From assembly GCA_017404985.1 (NCBI GenBank), contig JAFRBK010000011.1, positions 124,001-188,000 on the forward strand: a stretch of DNA of 64,000 nt, in the 5' to 3' direction. The first letter of the stretch is position 1. The number at the start of each line of letters is the position of its first letter. The DNA comes from Clostridia bacterium (lineage in GTDB: Bacteria; Bacillota; Clostridia; Christensenellales; Aristaeellaceae). The position numbers and the translations under genes were made by a program. The notes under the pieces were generated by a model. It ran no database searches, was not told where the DNA came from, and was given only the letters and a program-made list of their open reading frames with translations. Below, in pieces: positions 1-8,073 of the stretch.

Positions 1-328
1 TCTCGAAAACAACGCCAAGGAAGATGAACGCGATATTGTACAGAATGGTGTTCCGCGTCACGCCGGGCAGCTTCCCGTCGATCATGATCGCCTTGAAATT
101 CTGCAGCCCGACCCAGGGGGAGTGGTAGATGCCGCCCCGGTACTGGTATTTTTCGAAGGCCAGCACCAGGCCGCTCATGGGTACGTAGCAGAAAATAATC
201 ACGTATACGACCGCGGGAATCAGCATCACCAGAAGCAGCCAGTGCTTCCGGAAAACCTTCCGCACGGGGATCCGGGAGGAGATGACTTTGTCGCCGTACG
301 CGGTATGGACGACCTCACCTTTTTTCAT
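1..328 (-). CDS. Sugar ABC transporter permease, LplB type (N-terminal part; runs off the window)
   Basis: Membrane subunit of a carbohydrate ABC importer; only the first 109 residues are inside the window, the rest lies to the left. Translating the minus strand from the ATG at 328 gives a basic cytoplasmic start, a first membrane helix at about residues 29-50 and the typical stretch WVGLQNFKAI before the second helix, as in LplB/YtcQ-system permeases. A GGGGGAAAC ribosome site precedes the ATG. It is divergent from the AraC regulator at 509, which probably controls it. It is not the same gene as the permease at 62893, although both belong to the same family. Confidence 0.85.
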   Translation of the reverse strand, partial: MKKGEVVHTAYGDKVISSRIPVRKVFRKHWLLLVMLIPAVVYVIIFCYVPMSGLVLAFEKYQYRGGIYHSPWVGLQNFKAIMIDGKLPGVTRNTILYNIAFIFLGVVFE

Positions 329-449
329 GAAGTTTCCCCCTGTCTGCGCCTTTTGTTTCCGCATGCTTTTGTCTGTTCTGGCCTGAATTTTACCATTGTG
401 CCCCTGCCCCGTCAATGAGATATCCTGTCAAGCAGTTGAGAAAAATTGC

Positions 450-478
450 TTTCATAAAAATCAATCCTGGGGTATAAT
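450..478 (+). promoter_or_regulatory. Candidate promoter of the AraC regulator
   Basis: A perfect TATAAT lies at 473-478, 30 bp before the start codon at 509. The hexamer about 17 bp upstream (TTTCAT at 450-455) is a poor -35 match, which would suit activator-dependent or weak transcription. The site sits in the shared divergent region between the permease and the regulator. Seen in sequence; activity is inferred. Confidence 0.4.
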
Positions 479-508
479 GCAGACAGGCATTTTCGGAGGT
501 GCGGCGCC

Positions 509-1369
509 ATGAAATCCATTGAGCAGAAGGTCTCCCCGGTTTCGGATTACTACATCTTTTCCCCCAGCAAAACCGCGCAGGGATGCTTCCTGTATCCCCT
601 GCAGTGCGGCTTTTTTACCTATGACCCGGGGTACGCGCTCAAGCGCAGCTCCTTTGACAGTTTCCTGCTCATGTATATCCAGAAGGGAACCATGCTGCTG
701 GACCTGGCCGGCAAGCAGCAGCCGGTCGCGGAGAAGCATTTTGTGCTGGTGGACTGCTATCAGCCCCACGGCTATTCAACCGCAGAGGGCTATGAGTGCA
801 TCTGGCTGCATTTTGACGGGGTGCTGGCCCGGAACTACTATGAGCTCATCGTCTCCCGGCTGGGCAACGCATTCTCCATGGAGGATGCCTTTCCGGCCCT
901 GCGGAAAATGAACACCATCCTCCGGACCTTTGAGGAAAGCAAGCAGTTCCGGGAACCGCTCCTTTCCAAATATATCACGGACATCCTGACCGAGTTCATG
1001 ATATACAATCCGGGCAGCGGCGCCGCCGGCAGCAGCACCGAAGCGGTGGAGCGCGCCCTGGTCTATATTTCCGAGCATTTCACGGAGGATATTCCGGTCA
1101 GCCTCCTGGCCGGGCTGGCCGGACTTTCCGAATTCCATTTCATCCGAGTCTTCCGCCAGCAAACAGGGTATACACCCCATGAGTATATCGTCAACCGCCG
1201 CATGGCCTCCGTCCGCTATCTCCTGAAGTATACGGAGCTCTCCATTAAGGAAATCTGCTTCAGCACCGGCTTCTCCGGCGAAAGCGTCTTCTGCAACGCC
1301 TTCAAAAAGCACCACGGCCTCACGCCGCAGCAGTACCGCCTCCAGGGCGTTCCCTCCACCCAACTCTAA
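509..1369 (+). CDS. AraC-family transcriptional regulator
   Basis: 286-residue regulator. Residues about 20-160 form a cupin-like sensor with the string KHFVLVDCYQPHGY, typical of the AraC ligand-binding fold. Residues about 185-280 hold the two helix-turn-helix motifs of the AraC/XylS DNA-binding domain, with the conserved second-helix pattern ending GLTPQQYR. GGAGG at 9 bp before the ATG supports this start. It is divergently transcribed from the sugar permease at 1-328, so a role as sugar-responsive activator of that transporter is likely by the usual arrangement of this family. The effector sugar cannot be read from the sequence. Confidence 0.92.
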   Translation: MKSIEQKVSPVSDYYIFSPSKTAQGCFLYPLQCGFFTYDPGYALKRSSFDSFLLMYIQKGTMLLDLAGKQQPVAEKHFVLVDCYQPHGYSTAEGYECIWLHFDGVLARNYYELIVSRLGNAFSMEDAFPALRKMNTILRTFEESKQFREPLLSKYITDILTEFMIYNPGSGAAGSSTEAVERALVYISEHFTEDIPVSLLAGLAGLSEFHFIRVFRQQTGYTPHEYIVNRRMASVRYLLKYTELSIKEICFSTGFSGESVFCNAFKKHHGLTPQQYRLQGVPSTQL

Positions 1370-1541
1370 TCCTTTCACTCTTCGCTCTGTTACCATCTTC
1401 TTCTATCTTTCCCGTTGCTTTCGTAGTATTCTCTCTTTTATTCATGCAATTTTTGTCTGCCGCTTTCAGGGTGGTATCGATATGAAAACGGGGTTATGGT
1501 CTATTTTATTTCACATGCTGAAACATATTGCATCGTCAAAC

Positions 1542-1590
1542 AAAGAGCTGTGAAGCCCGGCCCCGTAGGCCATTGCTTCACAGCTCTTTT
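1542..1590. terminator. Intrinsic terminator after the AraC gene
   Basis: A perfect 15-bp inverted repeat, AAAGAGCTGTGAAGC (1542-1556) against its complement (1575-1589), encloses an 18-base loop and has T and A runs at its two ends. It probably ends the AraC transcript and may also work for minus-strand transcripts from the right. Confidence 0.85.
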
Positions 1591-1636
1591 GATTGGTCCT
1601 TTTTCTGATTCCGGTTTCCGGAATCACTGAATTGTC

Positions 1637-1795
1637 TTACAGTTCGTTTCCGTTCCGGAGGTTGTTGTATTCCTCCTCAGTGATGATCACGAAGGGCGTC
1701 CATCCATAATCCGGCTTGTCCTTTCCCAGGTGGCCCAGGTCCATATGCACCCGGCCGTCCTCGACCACAGCCTTGCTGTCGCTACAACAGCGGAA
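1637..1795 (-). pseudogene. 3' remnant of an unknown gene
   Basis: The last about 45 codons of this frame (up to the stop at 1637) have good coding character, with GRVHMDLGHLGKDKPDYG and ITEEEYNNLRNGNEL, but upstream of about 1790 the frame becomes Cys/Ser-rich and non-protein-like. On the plus strand the facing frame ending at 2018 also looks like a protein tail (LPISYQHALRLKTA) with no credible start. The stretch 1637-2018 therefore looks like two decayed gene ends meeting. I do not recognise either family. Confidence 0.3.
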
Positions 1796-2048
1796 CAACT
1801 GTGATGACAGGACAATCAGCGAATTGTTTCTCCTCATGATCGATGAACAGGCGGATATCACCTTTGGTCATGCCCTTCAGCTCATCATTGACATAATGCT
1901 GCAGATGATCCAGGAACGGTTCGGATTATCCGATGCTCAACTGGATGAGTTTGTGACCAGTTTCATCGGGCGGCTGCCAATCAGCTATCAGCATGCGTTG
2001 AGATTGAAAACTGCTTGATGATATTTGTGGCTTGGTTCTTATAGAATT

Positions 2049-2088
2049 TTCAAGGTTCAATGACTATTTCTCGTGTGGGAAGTCTGAG
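2049..2088. repeat. Dispersed 40-bp repeat, copy 1
   Basis: About 40 bp beginning TTCAAGGTTCAATGACTATT and ending GGGAAGTCTGAG. It recurs with few differences at 9815-9854. Noncoding in both places and next to small accessory genes. Confidence 0.7.
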
Positions 2089-2092
2089 GTAC

Positions 2093-2299
2093 TTAACCAA
2101 CCTTCTGCGCAGGTGCATTCGTGTATTGCTCAACAATTTCCTGTGGAACTTCTGCTAAAGCAATTTTATGTTCCCGGGCATATTTTATTACAGCAGCAAT
2201 ATCAATGCCAAGGTCCGCGGATTCATAAATGTTGTGTTCCTCCAAATATGAATCAACCATTGAATCATCATATTTCTTCTTCGATTCCATAGTATTCAT
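2093..2299 (-). CDS. Small acidic protein paired with a GNAT-like gene (possible antitoxin)
   Basis: 68 residues, charged and helical, with no recognised family. Its start overlaps the last 32 bp of the GNAT-like gene upstream (2268-2828), and its own GGAGG lies inside that gene, 9 bp before the ATG, so the two are translationally coupled. Partner genes this small and acidic beside a GNAT enzyme suggest an antitoxin or accessory subunit. That role is inference from context only. Confidence 0.55.
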   Translation of the reverse strand: MNTMESKKKYDDSMVDSYLEEHNIYESADLGIDIAAVIKYAREHKIALAEVPQEIVEQYTNAPAQKVG

Positions 2300-2828
2300 A
2301 CGTATATTCCTCCGTAATTCGTTTCATTGCTTCCGAATCAATGACAATTCGGAACGGATGTTTCGGAACACCAAATGGAAAAAACTCCGCACCATAGTGT
2401 TCAATGTAATGGTCCATAATTTCCTGATTCATTGCTTCGCCATAAACCAATCCACTGTACCCAAGTTTTATTGAACGGTTACCGGCGATTGCAAACAGAT
2501 GACCGCCGACACCGGAATATAGTTTCTTTCCATGCCGATGTACGTTATTTTGCGGTGCTGCAACAGCCCACAGAATATGAACAGCTTTACTCTGGACAGC
2601 GTTTTCCAGAGCAATCATACCCTGAATATCTACCGTCCCCTTGAGAACCAACGCATATATTTCTGCTTCGGAAGAGAATTTGCTCCAGTTGACATACCAG
2701 CCGGTTCGCTTATTATACTTTGCCAGAAAGCTTTTACGCCGTAGCCGTATTACTTCCGTTTCAACGATTTCTCCAGTAATCGTGTTTTTCAGGCAGGGCG
2801 TAAACTCATCAATGGTAACTGCAATCAT
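2268..2828 (-). CDS. GNAT-fold acetyltransferase-like protein
   Basis: 186 residues. The central part follows the GNAT order: a beta-4 strand (AVHILWAVAAPQNN, about residues 85-98), then the acyl-CoA loop and helix GVGGHLFAIAGNRSIKLGY, then a strand and the C-terminal HYIEHYGAEFF segment resembling the YxxxGF end of motif B. The N-terminal about 50 residues are unusual for the family. The start at 2828 was chosen over 2849 because GGGGGGAGATG lies just upstream. With the small gene 2093-2299 it forms a two-gene unit resembling a toxin/antitoxin or small-molecule modification pair. Substrate unknown. Confidence 0.6.
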   Translation of the reverse strand: MIAVTIDEFTPCLKNTITGEIVETEVIRLRRKSFLAKYNKRTGWYVNWSKFSSEAEIYALVLKGTVDIQGMIALENAVQSKAVHILWAVAAPQNNVHRHGKKLYSGVGGHLFAIAGNRSIKLGYSGLVYGEAMNQEIMDHYIEHYGAEFFPFGVPKHPFRIVIDSEAMKRITEEYTYEYYGIEEEI

Positions 2829-3007
2829 GAAACATCTCCCCCCATGCAATTATACTATAAAACTGTATATCAGACAACAGAACATCTCCCCGAAACGAAC
2901 AGGGACGGAGCGCACTTAAAACCTCCTGGGATTTCTTACGTGGACTTGATATCCAACTTCCCTTGTGTTAGCATTTCATCAGAAGCTGTGGCTGATTCAT
3001 CGGCATT

Positions 3008-3050
3008 GCCGGTGTTGACGGGTCTGATCCCCATGAGGACCGGCTTTTTT
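3008..3050 (+). terminator. Terminator-like hairpin in a gene-free stretch
   Basis: GCCGGT (3008-3013) pairs with ACCGGC (3039-3044), with an inner GGG/CCC pairing and six T bases after it. No intact plus-strand gene precedes it, so it is probably left over from a lost gene. The whole interval 2829-3594 has no convincing gene. It also holds a hairpin with arms GAAGCCCG/CGGGCTTC at 3124-3157 and two copies of the CCGAAACG repeat. Confidence 0.5.
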
Positions 3051-3293
3051 CATCCCTCAATATTTCCGACGGAATGAGTTCACCGGAACGGAGGTTCGCC
3101 CCTTGTTCCCTTGGAAATTATATGAAGCCCGACCACCGCAATGGTGGCCGGGCTTCTGCCATGAAAAAAGTGGACCAGATGCTTCCGAGCCCCCAGATGT
3201 AGTCCGAAGACGTCCACCGCAATTCCGATGGGTTCATATATGAGCACGGACGAATCGTGCCCGCAAATTTCTTTTCCATCTGCTCTGGAAAAA

Positions 3294-3324
3294 CCGAAAC
3301 GAAAAAGACCGTCCCGCCGTTTCG
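3294..3324. repeat. CCGAAACG hairpin repeat, copy 1
   Basis: Starts CCGAAACGAAAAAGACC, then GTCCCGCCGTTTCG; CGAAACG pairs with CGTTTCG. A partial second unit (CACCGCCGTTTCG) follows directly. It is nearly identical to the copies at 3456, 4466, 11734, 22920 and 29773. Confidence 0.75.
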
Positions 3325-3387
3325 CACCGCCGTTTCGCAAAACCCGTGTTCTTTCAATGTCTGCGGCGATTCGCGAAACCGAAAACT

Positions 3388-3485
3388 TATGAAGGTGAGC
3401 AGAAACGGGAGACGGGATGAGGTACGGGTAGACTGTGCCTGCAAGCTCCGGAAAACCGAAACGAAAAGATCGTCCCGTCGTTTCG
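3388..3485. repeat. Composite repeat: GAGCAGAA block plus CCGAAACG hairpin, copy A
   Basis: A block reading GGTGAGCAGAAACGGGAGAC, a variable middle, then CTCCGGAAAACCGAAACG and the hairpin at 3456-3485. The same order and spacing return at 22841-22951 and 29691-29804, so the unit of repetition is about 100-115 bp rather than the hairpin alone. Confidence 0.65.
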
Positions 3486-3594
3486 TAAGAAGCGGCTCAT
3501 AAGCTTGAAAAAACATGGGTTTTATGGTAGCATAGGTTACGCTAGATGGCTTTTATTTATTTAGCGATGAAGATCTCGAAAGGAGGCGTTTGAT

Positions 3595-3792
3595 ATGGCA
3601 ACTTCCAGTATTTTTGACACAGTAAAAATTAAGGATTCAAAGACTGCGGAATCCTTTATTCGCGCTATTGAAGAATCTGAGAAAGCCAAGGAAATTGTCC
3701 CCGCTATAAAGATCAATTCCAGAATAGCAACAAGAGAGGATTCCGCCAAACTCCGTGAGATGAGAATGCGGCAGATGCAGGTGGGTAATTGA
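3595..3792 (+). CDS. Small basic protein upstream of GNAT toxin-like gene (probable antitoxin)
   Basis: 65 residues, mostly charged helix, beginning MATSSIFDTVKIKDSK. A strong GGAGG lies 8 bp before the ATG. It stands directly before the GNAT toxin-like gene, whose frame overlaps the end of this one. A short charged protein ahead of a GNAT toxin is the usual order in GNAT-type type II toxin-antitoxin modules, so antitoxin is the best guess. No DNA-binding motif (ribbon-helix-helix or HTH) is obvious in it. Confidence 0.7.
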   Translation: MATSSIFDTVKIKDSKTAESFIRAIEESEKAKEIVPAIKINSRIATREDSAKLREMRMRQMQVGN

Positions 3793-3835
3793 GGCTTTTC
3801 TCAAGAACAACGCCGTTTCCTTTGCCCAGAAGAAG

Positions 3836-4300
3836 ATGTCAGTAACATATCTTGTGAGCGACTCTGAAGATGCAAGTTTGCTTGGCTATTTTTCCCTGGC
3901 CAATAAAGCACTGGAGATCAGGAAAGAAGCTGTCAGTAAAGGCTTGGCCAAGAAAGCCTCGAGATATGGCATCCTGGATGAAGATGAAGGGTCCTACACG
4001 ATTCAGGCTTATCTTTTGGCACAGTTTGGAAAAAATTATGCTGTTTCGGATGGAAATCGCATTGATGCTGCAGGCCTTATGAGCCAGGTGAATATGGTAA
4101 TTGCACAGATACAGCATATGATAGGCGGAGGCTTCATTTATCTTGATGTCGAAAAGACCTGTGATCCGGAAAACCCAGATGAGAAACCCTACGAGAAACT
4201 ACTGAAAATATACAGAGACAAAGCTGGTTACGTTGCCTTCAATGAAAGGCATTCTCCATCGGATGGCAAGAATTATATCATGATGATTAAAGCTATCTGA
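3836..4300 (+). CDS. GNAT-family toxin-like acetyltransferase
   Basis: 154 residues from the first ATG. The strand LLGYFSLANKALEI, the helix-rich middle with IQAYLLAQFGKNY, then IGGGFIYLDVE and the tail MMIKAI follow the pattern of GNAT toxins that acetylate aminoacyl-tRNA. The N-terminus is a problem: the same frame stays open upstream to 3764 and encodes IEAFLKNNAVSFAQKK, which matches the normal first helix of the family, yet contains no ATG, GTG or TTG. Either an ATT at 3788 is used, or ribosomes shift from the antitoxin gene at its stop, or the N-terminus is truncated. The ribosome site at 3836 is poor. A clear terminator follows. Confidence 0.75.
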   Translation: MSVTYLVSDSEDASLLGYFSLANKALEIRKEAVSKGLAKKASRYGILDEDEGSYTIQAYLLAQFGKNYAVSDGNRIDAAGLMSQVNMVIAQIQHMIGGGFIYLDVEKTCDPENPDEKPYEKLLKIYRDKAGYVAFNERHSPSDGKNYIMMIKAI

Positions 4301-4302
4301 GG

Positions 4303-4358
4303 AACCCTCCGATCATCATCCTGGCTACGAGCCGACGAATCGGAGGGTTCTTTTTTTC
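4303..4358 (+). terminator. Intrinsic terminator of the GNAT pair
   Basis: AACCCTCCGAT (4303-4313) pairs perfectly with ATCGGAGGGTT (4339-4349), followed by a run of seven T bases. It starts directly after the GNAT stop codon and closes the two-gene unit. Confidence 0.92.
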
Positions 4359-4465
4359 TTGATGATACACTCTATGCATACAGAATCTGTCACGAAAATG
4401 TTCAATGGCAAAAAGATTGATATTATATAATCATGGATGAAGCGTACCTGCAGATTTCCAAAAAA

Positions 4466-4496
4466 CCGAAACGAAATAGACCGTCCCTCTGTTTCG
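4466..4496. repeat. CCGAAACG hairpin repeat, copy 3 (terminator of the wall-protein operon)
   Basis: CCGAAACG near 4466 pairs with the CTGTTTCG end at 4496. Read on the minus strand it lies just after the end of the wall-protein gene (4538) and is followed by a T run, so it would act as that operon's terminator. Confidence 0.7.
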
Positions 4497-4537
4497 CATA
4501 CTGCGGGGCGGTCCTCTCCGGGCTTCAGACTATGCTT

Positions 4538-6748
4538 TTATTTCCGTTTCGGGTGTTTTTGCAGGACCAGCATTGCCATGCCGCTGAGGCCCAGCAGGAT
4601 CAGTCCGATCCAGAGGGCGGGATGGTTGCTGTCGCCGGTCTTCGGCGGTGTCGGAGCCGGTTTGATCGTTAAGGTCGCCTCAGCGCTCCCATCCTGGAAG
4701 TTGACTTTGACCATGTGCTTCCCGACCGAAAGCGTATCCAGATAAGAAGCCTTCAGCGTCAGGATCAGGCTGCCTTCCGCGGTGGTATGACCCCACGCCG
4801 GAATGTCGTTTCCGTCCATGGTGGAACCGGTATAAAGGCTGTAAGCCTTTTCGTTATCCGGCGTACGGCTGACGCTGATCACGGTATCCTTCCCATCCCC
4901 GACGGTATGCTCGCCGTTCTTCACGGAAGTCGTGGAATAGCTTGCGCCGGAAATGGTGGCCGTAACGCAGGCCGGTTCGGAATCTGTATGGTTATCATCC
5001 CCAACGGCCTTATACCAAACATAATAGGTTCCCGCGTCGGTTGCTGTAGGGATGGATGTGGTATAAGGTTGTGTAGCTTCGGTTTCGGTGCCGAGGGCGT
5101 ACTGCATCTCGCCGCCGGTGGCGGTGCCTGCTGTTACAAGCTCCTGTGCAGAGCCGGTATAGGTCAGCGTTTGGGCTGTCGGTGCTTTGGTAACAGTGCT
5201 GTTTGCCTTGTTGATGGTCACGGTCACATCCTTGGTCGCCTGCTCATAGGCGATAGTTCCCGCCGCAGTCACCGTGACATAGGCTTTGCCGTCCGCGGGA
5301 ACCTTTTTGATCGTCAGTGCGCCGGTGGCGGCGTCCACATCAATATAGTCCTCGCTGCCATCCTTCACGGCGTAGCTGATCGCGCCGCCGCCTTCGGTCG
5401 GGTCGGTCACGCTGGCACTTACCTTCTTGTCCGTGTCGCCGTAGGTAACGGTCACATCATCGGCGGTAATGGACTGGGTGCCCTTGTCGCTGATCGTCAG
5501 CGTGCCGCTTGCATAGGTGATGGTGTAGTTGTCACTCGCGGTTGCGCCGGAGGCAACGATGTCATAGGTGCCTGCCGTGGTATTGTCCGGGGTGGCCGCG
5601 CTGCCGTCCTTCTGATAGGCCAGCGTCGGAGCAGTCGACAATGCATCCGTGCCCACAAGCCCGGAGACGGTATAATGCGTGTCCAGAACCGGCGCGGACA
5701 GGTCAGGAACAGTGCCGCCCACATAGATGCTCTGATTCTCCGCCGCAACGGTGACTGTCGCCTTGCTGATCGTCACAACAACTTCCTTGGTGGCTTCCGC
5801 GTAGTCGTCAGTCTCCGCCGCAGTTACAATGACGTAGGCTTTCCCGTCGGTCGGGGGAACCGCCTTGATCGTCAGCGCACCGGTGGATTCATTCACGCTG
5901 ATGTAATCCCCGCTGCCATCTTTCACGGCATAGGTTATGGCCCCGCCGCCCGTGGTAGGCTCGGTGACGCTGGCGCTGACGCTCTTGTCCGTGTCGCCAT
6001 AGGTAGCGGTCACGTCAGAGGCGGTAATGGTCTGCGCGGGCTTGATAACCAGCGTAATGGTCATGGAGTAGGTGTCCGCCTCGGTGCTGAATGATGCGCT
6101 GCTGGCGGGAGAGGCGTTGGTGTTCGCCGTCGCCTTGACGCGCTGATAGAACGTGTACTCCATGCCAGGGGTCAGCCCGGTAAACTCGGTGTCGTTCTGC
6201 CAATTCGTTCCATCCTTGCTGTACTCGCAGCCGTCCACCGCGTTCAGCGTAATGCTGTTTTTGGTGGCGCTCGCCTTTGTCGGCGCGGCAGGCGCGGACG
6301 GCGTGGACGCGGTAATCGCGAACGTCCAGTCTTCACCGTAGAGCACGCCTGTGCTGGCTGCGTACTGGTCGCCCTCGGCAACAGTCGCACCGACATAATA
6401 GGTTCCGACGTTTTTGGTTTCCGTCACTTCGGTACTGCGGTCGGCGTTGCTATAGTACTTCACTGAAATGTCGCCCATGCCCGTCACACCGGATGCCGCG
6501 GCAACGGTCGCTGCCTTGTCGCTTCCGCTGTATGTAAGGTCAGACGGCGCGGTATAGGTCAGGTCAGCCGCTGCCGGGGTTTTCTTCGGGATGACCAGCG
6601 TAACCGTCATTGTCCCGGTCTTTTCAGCGGTTCCATCGCCGCTGATCGTAGTCGTGGCCGTGTTCCCCTCCGCATAAGCCGGAAAACTGAACATTCCGAC
6701 AAGCAGGGTGAAAACCATGATCCACGATAAAAATCGTTTTTGTCTCAT
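4538..6748 (-). CDS. Cell-wall-anchored surface protein with MBG-type repeats and PKTGD anchor
   Basis: 736 residues. A signal peptide (residues 1-27, ending PAYAEG) is followed by beta-rich modules. Two near-identical repeats of about 75 residues each start TASDVTATYGDTDK or TADDVTVTYGDTDK and end in a strand plus VTISKA/VTINKA linker, as in MBG (mucin-binding/Ig-like) domains. One Fn3-like segment (about residues 150-225) contains TPGMEYTFYQRVKA. The C-terminus has PKTGDSNHPALW, a membrane helix and KHPKRK, which fits sortase anchoring although Pro replaces Leu of LPXTG. ATG 6748 was preferred over GTG 6754 because GAGGTG lies 7 bp before it. It is the last gene of a minus-strand surface operon with 6768-7196 and 7278-8039. 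Ligand unknown. Confidence 0.85.
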   Translation of the reverse strand: MRQKRFLSWIMVFTLLVGMFSFPAYAEGNTATTTISGDGTAEKTGTMTVTLVIPKKTPAAADLTYTAPSDLTYSGSDKAATVAAASGVTGMGDISVKYYSNADRSTEVTETKNVGTYYVGATVAEGDQYAASTGVLYGEDWTFAITASTPSAPAAPTKASATKNSITLNAVDGCEYSKDGTNWQNDTEFTGLTPGMEYTFYQRVKATANTNASPASSASFSTEADTYSMTITLVIKPAQTITASDVTATYGDTDKSVSASVTEPTTGGGAITYAVKDGSGDYISVNESTGALTIKAVPPTDGKAYVIVTAAETDDYAEATKEVVVTISKATVTVAAENQSIYVGGTVPDLSAPVLDTHYTVSGLVGTDALSTAPTLAYQKDGSAATPDNTTAGTYDIVASGATASDNYTITYASGTLTISDKGTQSITADDVTVTYGDTDKKVSASVTDPTEGGGAISYAVKDGSEDYIDVDAATGALTIKKVPADGKAYVTVTAAGTIAYEQATKDVTVTINKANSTVTKAPTAQTLTYTGSAQELVTAGTATGGEMQYALGTETEATQPYTTSIPTATDAGTYYVWYKAVGDDNHTDSEPACVTATISGASYSTTSVKNGEHTVGDGKDTVISVSRTPDNEKAYSLYTGSTMDGNDIPAWGHTTAEGSLILTLKASYLDTLSVGKHMVKVNFQDGSAEATLTIKPAPTPPKTGDSNHPALWIGLILLGLSGMAMLVLQKHPKRK

Positions 6749-6767
6749 ATTCACACCTCTTTGTAGG

Positions 6768-7196
6768 TTACTTTACTTCAAGTGTCAGTTCTATCTCCGC
6801 TCCGTTGAGCGGTTGGTTGTCCTCGATGGTATAGCAATCGTAATGGAGCGTCGCGGGGTACTCGCCCGCGTCCAGCGCCTTTGATAGCGTGATGCGGGTG
6901 AAAGCCTCGCCGGGGGAGAGCGCCGCACCTGTCCAGAGGATTTCACCGTCCTCCAAAGTCAGGGTGAGGACGAAGGTACAGGCGTTCTCCGCCGGGTTTT
7001 TGAGGTTCACGACCTGCGCGGTCTTGCCCGCCGCGAAGCTCAGCTTCTCATAGCCCGGTATGGCGATGTTCGCGCCGCTGCCGGGGTTGGCCTCCGCGAA
7101 CCGCTCCACCCTGTCGCCGCCCGCGCCGCAGGCGGTCAACAGGAGCGCAAGGGCAAGGACGAGAAAGGCCGCAAGGATATTCGATTTTCGGTTCAT
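6768..7196 (-). CDS. Small predicted lipoprotein
   Basis: 142 residues. A basic start and hydrophobic core end in LLLTAC, a lipobox with the lipidated Cys at about residue 21. The remainder is an Ig-like beta-sandwich candidate: LKNPAENACTFVLTLTLEDG and later TLHYDCYTI resemble the conserved strands of secreted proteins found beside surface-layer and pilin-like genes. The start at 7196 has an AAAGG site upstream and gives a clean signal peptide, unlike the longer frame to 7241. It sits 19 bp upstream of the MBG wall protein and downstream of the 253-residue secreted protein, suggesting one surface assembly. Confidence 0.75.
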   Translation of the reverse strand: MNRKSNILAAFLVLALALLLTACGAGGDRVERFAEANPGSGANIAIPGYEKLSFAAGKTAQVVNLKNPAENACTFVLTLTLEDGEILWTGAALSPGEAFTRITLSKALDAGEYPATLHYDCYTIEDNQPLNGAEIELTLEVK

Positions 7197-7277
7197 AGGC
7201 TCACGACCTTTCTTTGCCTCTCTCCCTACCGAGCCACACACCGTAGCTCAGAAGGAGTACGGATAGTTTTGCCCGTT

Positions 7278-8039
7278 TTATTGCGCTACATAATACAGAT
7301 TAAGTCCTGCCGATTCTGGATCTCCAGGTAATAAAACATAAAGATCACAAGTATGCTCTGTAGCTACAGTATCGGTGCTAAGGGCATAGTGGATTTCATA
7401 ACCACTATTCTTCACCGACATTATGACATACACGGCCTTACCATCAATAGCTGCCTGATATGTAGCCAGTGCATAGGCTTGTGCGGCAGTCAGGGAAGAA
7501 TTATATGCTTGATATCCTCTGCCAAAACCTTTCAGTAAACTAATTTGCTCTATGATTTTGCCAGCTCCGCTGGTCAGTTTGTTGTAATACTCCGGCTTCG
7601 CATCTTCTACCTTCGCCGTAAAGGTTACAGTGTCTTGATAGGTACCTGCGGGCTTGCTGCTGTAATCATCTACAATGATGCCCATTGTCTTGGTCGTTGC
7701 GGTATTAGAAAGCTCGGTAAACTCCCAAGAGGTGGTAGCCTCCGTATCTGTGGACGCGGTTGCCAGCTTGTAGCCGACAGAATTGTCGCCGGACTTGAGC
7801 GCCCAGCTGTTCGCGGAGCTTGCGGTGACGGTCAGCTTCTTGCCGCTGGCCAGCGTACCAGTGGCGCTGATGCCGTCCGTGGCGTTCCAGCCGCTGTTCG
7901 CTACCGTCAGTGTAGACGGAATGGTAAGGGTGTAGCTGGTGCCTCCGTCCGCCAGCGCGGTCATGGTCATGCCCGGCATCAGGCCAAGCGCCATCGTACC
8001 AGCCAGTGCGAGGGAAAGGATTCTCTTCTTGATCTTCAT
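7278..8039 (-). CDS. Secreted surface protein, first gene of the surface operon
   Basis: 253 residues with a typical signal peptide (residues 1-31, ending TALADG). The mature N-terminal half has YTLTIPSTLTVANSGW and GTLASGKKLTVTASS, a beta-sandwich style seen in secreted wall-associated proteins of Firmicutes that travel with MBG or WxL-type partners. The C-terminal third (about 150-253) is alpha/beta and unassigned. GGAGG lies 9 bp before the ATG. The 300-bp leader upstream contains a terminator just before the ribosome site and a candidate GEMM-like aptamer, so expression is probably controlled by premature termination. Confidence 0.75.
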   Translation of the reverse strand: MKIKKRILSLALAGTMALGLMPGMTMTALADGGTSYTLTIPSTLTVANSGWNATDGISATGTLASGKKLTVTASSANSWALKSGDNSVGYKLATASTDTEATTSWEFTELSNTATTKTMGIIVDDYSSKPAGTYQDTVTFTAKVEDAKPEYYNKLTSGAGKIIEQISLLKGFGRGYQAYNSSLTAAQAYALATYQAAIDGKAVYVIMSVKNSGYEIHYALSTDTVATEHTCDLYVLLPGDPESAGLNLYYVAQ

Positions 8040-8073
8040 AAAATGTGTACCTCCATTTTGCTTTATATATAAT

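Noticed and set aside
1716-2018. A 100-codon plus-strand gene
   Set aside because: Only its last about 60 codons look protein-like, its start overlaps the minus-strand remnant and no ribosome site precedes it; treated as remnant.
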